From a bacterium (GTDB lineage: Bacteria > Chloroflexota > Dormibacteria > UBA8260 > Bog-877), in contig JAKAWF010000109.1 in the NCBI GenBank assembly GCA_021817025.1, forward strand, positions 1 through 9,719: a stretch of 9,719 nt of DNA. Direction: 5' to 3'. Under the pieces are notes generated by a model. It was not told where the DNA came from and did no database searches. It saw only the letters and a list, made by a program, of their open reading frames with translations. Position 1 is the stretch's first letter; every line of letters starts with the position of its first letter. The position numbers and the translations under genes are program-made. This document shows, piece after piece, positions 6,871 through 9,719 of this stretch.

Positions 6871-8303
6871 CCACGGTCGCGGCGGTCTGGCTCTGGGGCC
6901 GCCAGATCGGGGCCGTGAGCCTTGAGGACGGCGGCGACATCGCCCGTTTCCAGTACCACCCCGACTTCGCGCGCAGCGGCATTCAGGTGTCCCCTCTCGT
7001 GATGCCACTCCGTCCCGAGCCGTACGCGTTCCCTTCATTGTCCTTGCCAACGTTCCGGGGGCTGCCTGGCCTCCTGGCCGACTCTCTTCCCGACCGTTTC
7101 GGACATCGCGTGATCGACGCCTGGCTGGAGGCTCAGGGACGAGTCCCTGAGAGCTTCAATGCGGTTGAACGGCTCTGCTACGTCGGGGCACGAGGAATGG
7201 GAGCGCTGGAGTTCTCACCGTCCCTGGGCCCTCGGGCGTCTCACAGCGAGCGTCTGCAGGTCGACCTCTTGGTGGAACTCGCCTCGGTGATACTGACAAG
7301 CCACGGGGCCCTGGCGGTGCCAATGTCCGAGCCGACCCGCAGCCATGCCGTACAAGCTCTCCTCCTCGTCGGGTCCTCAGCCGGCGGCGCCCGGGCCAAG
7401 GCCGTAATCGCCTACAACCCGACCACGCACGAGGTACGGTCGGGCCAGGTGGCGACCGACCCCGGCTTTGAGCACTGGATCCTGAAGTTCGACGGTGTCA
7501 GCGGCAGCCAGGGCCGTGACCTCGCCGACTCGCAGCCGTACTGCGCCATCGAGTTTGCCTACGCGCAGATGGCCGCGGCGGCCGGGATCCGAATGAGCGA
7601 ATGCCAGCTGCTTGAGGAAGGTGGCCGCCACCACTTCATCACCAGACGCTTCGATCGCCAGGGCGCGAACGGCAAGATCCACATGCAGTCTCTCGCCGCG
7701 CTGGGGCACCACGACTTCAACCAGCCAGAGGTCTACTCGTACGAGCAAGCGTTCGCGGCCATCCGCCACCTGGGCCTCGGCCAGGAGGCCGTGGAGCAGC
7801 AGTTCCGCCGAATGGTGTTCAACGTCCTGGCACGCAACCAGGATGACCACGTGAAGAACATCGCCTTCCTGATGCACCGCGACGGCCGGTGGGAGTTGGC
7901 GCCCGCGTTCGATCTCACGTACTCCTACAACCCCTCCAGTCCCTGGACCCGGAGGCATCAGATGTCCGTGAACGGGAAGCGGGACGGGTTTACTCGAGAG
8001 GACTTTCGATCGTGTGGACGCACGGTGTCCCTTCCGCGAGGCCGCGCCGACCGGATCCTCGACAGCGTGGCCGAGGCCGTCGCCGAGTGGCCGCGGTTCG
8101 CCGCTCTCGGTGGCCTGGACAATGAGCTCGCCGAGCGCATCGGAAGGACTCATCGCCTCGGCCTCGCCAAGCCCCGCACACTCCCTCCGCCGGTCATCGA
8201 ACGGGCGCAGGGTGTGGCCGAACCGTCGCTCGGAGAGCGGGACCCAAGGGAAGTTGGCGGGGAGGATGGCCCGACCGGATCCGCGCCAGCCCGGGTTTCG
8301 TGA
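6867..8303 (+). CDS. hipA: HipA-like serine/threonine kinase toxin
   Basis: A 478-aa HipA-family kinase; in characterised members (E. coli HipA) the target is glutamyl-tRNA synthetase. Visible are the N-terminal HipA subdomain (about 5-115, with LPTFRGLPGLLADSLPDRFG at 59-78), the serine-containing P-loop VGSSAGGARAKA (168-179), the probable ATP lysine K207 in WILKFDG, the catalytic loop NQDDHVKN (324-331) and the metal-binding APAFDL (D349). All key residues look intact, so it should be active when free. E. coli HipA is about 440 aa; the last 45 residues here (about 434-478, proline/glycine/charge-rich) resemble no HipA end and run to the integrase remnant, suggesting a replaced C-terminus. 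I chose ATG 6867 (ATGA overlap) over an upstream TTG at 6831. Confidence 0.9.
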   Translation: MTTVAAVWLWGRQIGAVSLEDGGDIARFQYHPDFARSGIQVSPLVMPLRPEPYAFPSLSLPTFRGLPGLLADSLPDRFGHRVIDAWLEAQGRVPESFNAVERLCYVGARGMGALEFSPSLGPRASHSERLQVDLLVELASVILTSHGALAVPMSEPTRSHAVQALLLVGSSAGGARAKAVIAYNPTTHEVRSGQVATDPGFEHWILKFDGVSGSQGRDLADSQPYCAIEFAYAQMAAAAGIRMSECQLLEEGGRHHFITRRFDRQGANGKIHMQSLAALGHHDFNQPEVYSYEQAFAAIRHLGLGQEAVEQQFRRMVFNVLARNQDDHVKNIAFLMHRDGRWELAPAFDLTYSYNPSSPWTRRHQMSVNGKRDGFTREDFRSCGRTVSLPRGRADRILDSVAEAVAEWPRFAALGGLDNELAERIGRTHRLGLAKPRTLPPPVIERAQGVAEPSLGERDPREVGGEDGPTGSAPARVS

Positions 8304-8579
8304 TTGTGCCGATGTTGGCACAACCCTGATCTGAGCCACCCTGCCGCTACCCCGATGCTTCGGCACGGCGTCCATCCCATGGTCGCGGCCGACATGCTGG
8401 GGCACTCGACTGTCGCGATCACCCTGGACCTCTACTCCCACTCGACCGAGCCCATGCGTCGTGAGGCTGCCGACATTCTGGAGGGTGTCGTCCGGGGCGC
8501 CTGCAATGAATTGCTGTCATCTTGCCGTCAGGCTCCCGCAGGCCCGGGCCGTGCCACCCTCTCTGATAGGCCAACTTGA
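8304..8579 (+). pseudogene. Tyrosine recombinase (phage-type integrase) C-terminal remnant
   Basis: About 50 residues match the end of the tyrosine-recombinase catalytic domain: DLSHPAATPMLRHGVHP, then ADMLGHSTVAITLDLYSH followed by a helix REAADILEGVV. LGH (H34) and the nucleophile (Y44) are present. The usual LRHT-AT box II reads LSHPAAT here, so the catalytic Arg is Ser (codon 8334-8336). Everything upstream (core-binding domain and box I) is missing; the frame begins right after the hipA stop. It is therefore a dead fragment of a roughly 350-400-aa integrase. Its 3' end lies just before the tRNA-Ser half gene, the normal place for an integrase relative to its attachment site. Confidence 0.75.
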
Positions 8580-8605
8580 GATCAAAATGGCGGAGGGACG
8601 GGGAG

Positions 8606-8660
8606 CGGAGGGAGAGGGAGTCGAACCCCCGGAAGCGTTGCCGCCTCAGCGGTTTTCAAG
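8606..8660 (-). other. 3' half of tRNA-Ser(UGA): attachment-site core
   Basis: On the minus strand, starting at the anticodon loop, this reads CTTGAAA (8660-8654, anticodon TGA). It continues with the 3' anticodon stem ACCGC and a long class-II variable arm, GAGGCG-GCAA-CGCTTC with six pairs (8647-8632). Next are the T arm GGGGG-TTCGACT-CCCTC (8630-8614), acceptor strand TCCCTCC and discriminator G (8606). All these parts fold canonically. The 5' half is absent: the five bases before the loop are GAGAG, which cannot pair with ACCGC, and no D arm follows. Integrases of the tyrosine family often use the 3' half of a tRNA gene, cut in the anticodon loop, as attB/attP core, so this is read as an att site and not as a working tRNA. 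Confidence 0.8.
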
Positions 8661-8763
8661 CTCTCACACTGATGTTCGCAGGCGTCCACCGACGTTCACC
8701 CTGATCGCGAATCGGAACTCGTGGGTCCGCCACCGGCTGCCTCTGTCCGGCTGGATACGTTCA

Positions 8764-8799
8764 GGTTGCCGTCACGGTTGCCGTCACGGTTGCCGTCGC
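8764..8799 (+). repeat. Three tandem 12-bp repeats
   Basis: GGTTGCCGTCAC occurs at 8764-8775 and 8776-8787, and GGTTGCCGTCGC at 8788-8799 (one mismatch). They start about 100 bases from the tRNA-Ser half gene. Clustered short direct repeats at this distance from the core are typical of integrase arm-type binding sites; that role is inferred from position only. Confidence 0.75.
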
Positions 8800-8948
8800 T
8801 GAGGCGCCGTCCATGGAAGCTGGGAAGGTTCGGGTCGGTGGCCACAAGCCGTCGCGCAGGCGGGGTGGGACTCTCCGAGTTCGCCAGCTCGGTGACTGGG
8901 CTTGCATCTGATCATGGGGCCGCCCCCCTGCGCTTGATGTCAGAACCT

Positions 8949-8972
8949 CCGCCGGCTCTTCAACTCCGGCGG
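8949..8972 (-). terminator. Hairpin 3' of the minus-strand operon
   Basis: Perfect 7-bp stem CCGCCGG/CCGGCGG with a 10-base loop, beginning 18 bases after the stop of the 86-aa gene. No T-run follows on the minus strand, so termination is only suggested by position. Confidence 0.25.
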
Positions 8973-8990
8973 CGCAACCAGCTCGCCCGA

Positions 8991-9251
8991 CTAGGCACGC
9001 TGAGGAATCAGCCTGGACTTCTCCTCGCTGGCCAAGGCGTCTACAGCCTCGTCCCCGAAGTACCGAGCGTGGGTAGTGCGAAGCTGACTTTCGGACTCGG
9101 CCTCCAGGATCACTACCTCCGTGCTCGGAGACGCTCCTAACTCCAGGTCGAGCCTAGCCTTCACGGCGGCCTCACGTTGAGACGGACTGAACTGGTGCAG
9201 GTCGACCAACCGTCCCGCCTCCCGATCGTAGACGATCAAGAACAGGCTCAT
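8991..9251 (-). CDS. Small protein coupled to a RelA/SpoT-domain gene; putative partner or antitoxin
   Basis: An 86-aa soluble, acidic protein. The N-terminal third is strand-like (MSLFLIVYDREAGRLVDLHQF), followed by an amphipathic helix (about 23-38), a strand EVVILEAESE (45-54) and a helix QLRTTHARYF (56-65). This suggests a compact alpha/beta fold. The start is firm: its ATG overlaps the TGA of the upstream RelA/SpoT gene by 4 bases (9248-9251). I do not know a named family. I recall similar short proteins next to small RelA/SpoT-domain genes in high-GC bacteria, and small alarmone-synthetase toxins (toxSAS) are encoded next to antitoxins, so an antitoxin or regulatory role is a reasonable guess, not shown by motif. 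Confidence 0.65.
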   Translation of the reverse strand: MSLFLIVYDREAGRLVDLHQFSPSQREAAVKARLDLELGASPSTEVVILEAESESQLRTTHARYFGDEAVDALASEEKSRLIPQRA

Positions 9252-9610
9252 GGCTGTTGCCTCTTCACTTCGCTCACCATGGTATACCCGACCAGACCGA
9301 TCCCGAGCGCGGTGGCCAATCGTGACATGGGAGTGAGGTCGTCCGGAGACTCTTCAAATGCAGCTATCAGGTCGCTGAGCAGAGCCAGCCGACCGAGGGT
9401 TCCGGGGTGCTCGGGAACGTCGCCGCCGTACTTGAGTTCCGGCGCCCCATGGCCGAGGGCGAGCGTTTCCGATAGCTCTGCCCACCAGTGTTGGAGGTTC
9501 GTTCTGACCTGCACCTCCACCCGGTACCCATCGATCATCGGAACCACGTGTATGGCACGATACCCGTGGCTCGGCTTGGTCCGGAGATCTACAACCCGTG
9601 CTTTCGGAAA
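9248..9610 (-). pseudogene. RelA/SpoT-domain (ppGpp synthetase-like) gene, 5'-truncated
   Basis: The frame reads RVVDLRTKPSHGYRAIHVV, then YRVEVQVRTNLQHWWAELSE and ELKYGGD. This is the second half of a RelA/SpoT synthetase domain: the nucleotide-binding GYRAIH segment and EVQVRT strand with its metal/catalytic Glu, followed by helices and a possible hydrophobic C-terminal segment (ATALGIGLVGYTMV). The first half, with the Arg/Lys ATP-binding motif and the Mg-binding Asp, is missing. Homology begins near 9598, the terminal repeat begins at 9611, and the frame closes at TGA 9652-9650. The only usable starts are GTG 9547 or ATG 9538, both after GYRAIH, so any product (99 aa or less) could not make (p)ppGpp. 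Its stop overlaps the next gene by 4 bases. Confidence 0.75.
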
Positions 9611-9719
9611 TGGGTGCGGCTCTTCTGGAGGGACGGGTTCTTGGGATTCTCAAGGTGCCAGCGCCGAGGGAAGAGCTCCCAAGGGCTGAGCCTCGGCAGA
9701 TGCCGGAGGAGTAGCTCAC
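9611..9719 (-). repeat. Terminal inverted repeat, right copy (109 bp)
   Basis: Reverse-complement partner of 39-147 (88 of 109 bases identical by hand, no gaps). Its inner edge, TGGGTGCGGCTCT at 9611-9623, meets the point where RelA/SpoT homology is lost. The outer edge coincides with the window end, so the repeat and any element it belongs to may continue to the right. Confidence 0.8.

Larger units (their letters stand above)
8661..8990. other. Gene-free stretch between att core and minus-strand operon
   Basis: No convincing gene. It contains the three 12-bp direct repeats (8764-8799) and a 7-bp hairpin (8949-8972), both listed separately. The plus-strand open frame here (8721-9140) is arginine/leucine/serine-rich, includes translated repeat units, and runs antisense through the small gene, so it is rejected. 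Confidence 0.4.

Noticed and set aside
7377..8441. 354-codon antisense frame over hipA
   Set aside because: It lies opposite clear HipA catalytic motifs and crosses the gene end; shadow frame.
8764..8799. CRISPR array
   Set aside because: Units are 12 bp, directly adjacent with no spacers, and no cas gene is present.
9177..9689. 170-codon plus-strand frame across the RelA/SpoT gene
   Set aside because: The minus strand reads a RelA/SpoT domain; the plus frame is Ser/Arg-rich shadow.

Overview
GC-rich bacterial DNA with strongly biased codons, GTG/TTG-type starts and long antisense shadow ORFs. This points to an actinobacterium or a related high-GC Terrabacteria lineage (Dormibacterota or Chloroflexi-like). 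No rRNA or other phylogenetic marker is present, so the lineage is an inference.

Left part (1-3660). The first 432 bases hold no convincing gene, but carry one copy (39-147) of a 109-bp repeat whose second, inverted copy lies at the far right end (9611-9719). A small soluble P-type-ATPase-like HAD phosphatase (433-903, minus) is divergent from a translationally coupled pair: a CbbQ/NirQ/NorQ-type AAA+ ATPase and a NorD/CbbO-type von Willebrand A protein. Such pairs remodel or activate metalloenzymes or Rubisco, but no Rubisco or nitric-oxide-reductase gene is in the window, so the client is unknown.

Middle part (3661-6492). A three-helix membrane protein of unknown function is followed by a short ORF that runs into an IS1634-family insertion sequence with a full-length transposase. 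A perfect TATAAT box sits between the IS and the next operon.

Right part (6493-9719). A complete hipB-hipA type II toxin-antitoxin operon is followed by accessory debris. There is a tyrosine-integrase C-terminal remnant with a damaged catalytic box. It is followed by an exact 3' half of a tRNA-Ser(UGA) gene with no 5' half, i.e. a recombination (att) core, and then three 12-bp direct repeats that could be integrase arm sites. On the minus strand a RelA/SpoT synthetase-domain gene has lost its 5' part at the border of the terminal repeat. It still overlaps, by 4 bases, a small 86-aa gene that could be its partner or antitoxin.

Overall this is a mosaic accessory region: a housekeeping-like activation module at left, then a junction built by an IS, a tRNA-targeted integrative element, two stress/toxin modules (HipBA, RelA/SpoT-small protein) and a repeat that bounds both ends.
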